The position numbers and the translations under genes are program-made. A DNA stretch of 64,000 bases, taken from assembly GCA_014529385.2 (NCBI GenBank), contig CM043956.1, forward strand, positions 84,371,721 to 84,435,720, given 5' to 3'. This document shows positions 63,204 through 64,000 of this stretch, piece after piece (position 1 is the stretch's first letter; every line of letters starts with the position of its first letter). The notes under the pieces were generated by a model. It ran no database searches. It had not been told where the DNA came from and was given only the letters and a program-made list of their open reading frames with translations. Source of the stretch: Adiantum capillus-veneris. Lineage: Eukaryota > Streptophyta > Polypodiopsida > Polypodiales > Pteridaceae.

Positions 63204-64000
63204 ATTAACTCATAGCATGTGAGGTTATTTTAACACTCTTTGAAAGCACATAATATCGATCAATTTGTATAGGTGAACCAATTGAGATGGCAAGCGTATT
63301 GTGCATGATCAATAGCATCACCAAAATTGAGGTGATGCAACTCAACTACTTTATGCATTCAACAATTGGCTTTATGCTAGACATATGCAGCTAAGGTTGC
63401 GAGAATGAATTACAACCCACTCTTGTATGTGCATGCCCAAGTCTCAAAATAGGGCATTCACCTATATATGCTACCTCATATGCTGCCACAATTGCACCTT
63501 GGTACTCTTACATTTGTACTAGACAATGGAACCTTAGGATGCTTCTTGCTAAACACTAGGCACATGTGATGGTGGAAGGCACATGAAAGCTTGCGAAATT
63601 CCAACTAGGATTTGCATCAAGTGCATCTCCTTATCCATGCCATGCTTCCACTTTACATCTCCCATAGCATCCTTTAACATGTCGGCTCTACATCGTCCTC
63701 AATCTTTGTCATATGAGCACAAAGGCAAGGCACATGGCTATTTGACATGAGTTGATGCAAAAGGATTCTCATTTGTAAGACTTGGGGTCTTGGATCGCAA
63801 CCATCTTATTTCCTCCTCATTTCCTTCTTACACTTAAGAGTCTTTATAAAAGATATATCATTGACTTGTGCTAGATATCTTGAAGCTTTACTTATGGGCA
63901 TTCCAAACTCCCTCTTGACATTGCATGCTGGGGGTTAAGGAAGCTCTTGCTAAAAAATGATTTTGGTGTAGCACGTGATGTGTCCTAAGAGTTGGGTATG
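61677..64000 (+). other. 3' UTR and downstream non-coding DNA
   Basis: After the TGA no clear poly(A) signal could be chosen. AT-rich, with a (GA)n run at 63154-63199 and a diverged direct repeat at about 62890-63028 and 63893-64000 (ggcattcca, cttcacattgc, gtcctaag and gggtatg in the same order). No gene recognised in the last 2.3 kb. Confidence 0.5.

Overview
The window is plant nuclear DNA. I read it as essentially one small gene buried in retrotransposons. Five short exons on the + strand (2197-2312, 25190-25346, 25470-25520, 25976-26068, 61602-61676) join through GT..AG introns into an uninterrupted 163-residue reading frame of the DUF212 family (acid phosphatase/vanadium-haloperoxidase-related, the plant relatives of bacterial YuiD). 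Introns 2 and 3 are 123 and 455 bp. Intron 1 is about 22.9 kb and intron 4 about 35.5 kb, and both are packed with transposons, so about 0.5 kb of coding sequence spans about 59.5 kb. Giant TE-filled introns, chromodomain Ty3/Gypsy elements, plant-type tRNA-iMet primer sites and a degenerate PPR fragment suggest a large-genome vascular plant. The PPR debris makes me lean towards a fern, with a gymnosperm as the alternative; this is inference.

Layout: 1-2196 is upstream DNA with microsatellites, a short tandem repeat and an antisense LINE ORF1 relic ending about 100 bp before the start codon. Intron 1 (2313-25189) holds a 135-bp tandem duplication, a relic of Gypsy family D, an A'-type LTR (- strand) carrying a hAT-like non-autonomous DNA transposon with perfect 8-bp target duplications, and a Tat/Athila-like pol relic. 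That relic is split by element A1 (7841-22705, TSD ACAAG), whose 3' LTR is itself split by element B1 (13076-22017, TSD GTACC). A truncated B relative (B3) follows. Exons 2-4 sit in a TE-poor island of about 0.9 kb.

Intron 4 (26069-61601) holds an old B-like relic, element A2, a 5'-truncated LINE with a long open RT frame, a B-like LTR, a PPR pseudogene fragment, and a second LINE in reverse. Next comes an A'-type LTR (35435-45468) interrupted by a Copia fragment and by element B2 (37538-45337, TSD GTGTG), which contains a solo A LTR (37601-38873, TSD TCAAA). Last is a Copia element (46417-60531, TSD TGGTA) interrupted inside pol by the best-preserved Gypsy element, D1 (48527-57134, TSD TGTGG). 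After exon 5 the last 2.3 kb is 3' UTR and intergenic DNA.

The elements fall into a few families. A is a non-autonomous Gypsy-like group with gag, a degenerate protease and a conserved unknown region but no RT or integrase. B and D are related chromoviruses with chromodomains. C is Copia. Target duplications fix the relative order of many insertions. No element looks fully competent. No bacterial-type features, CRISPR arrays, rRNA or tRNA genes were seen.
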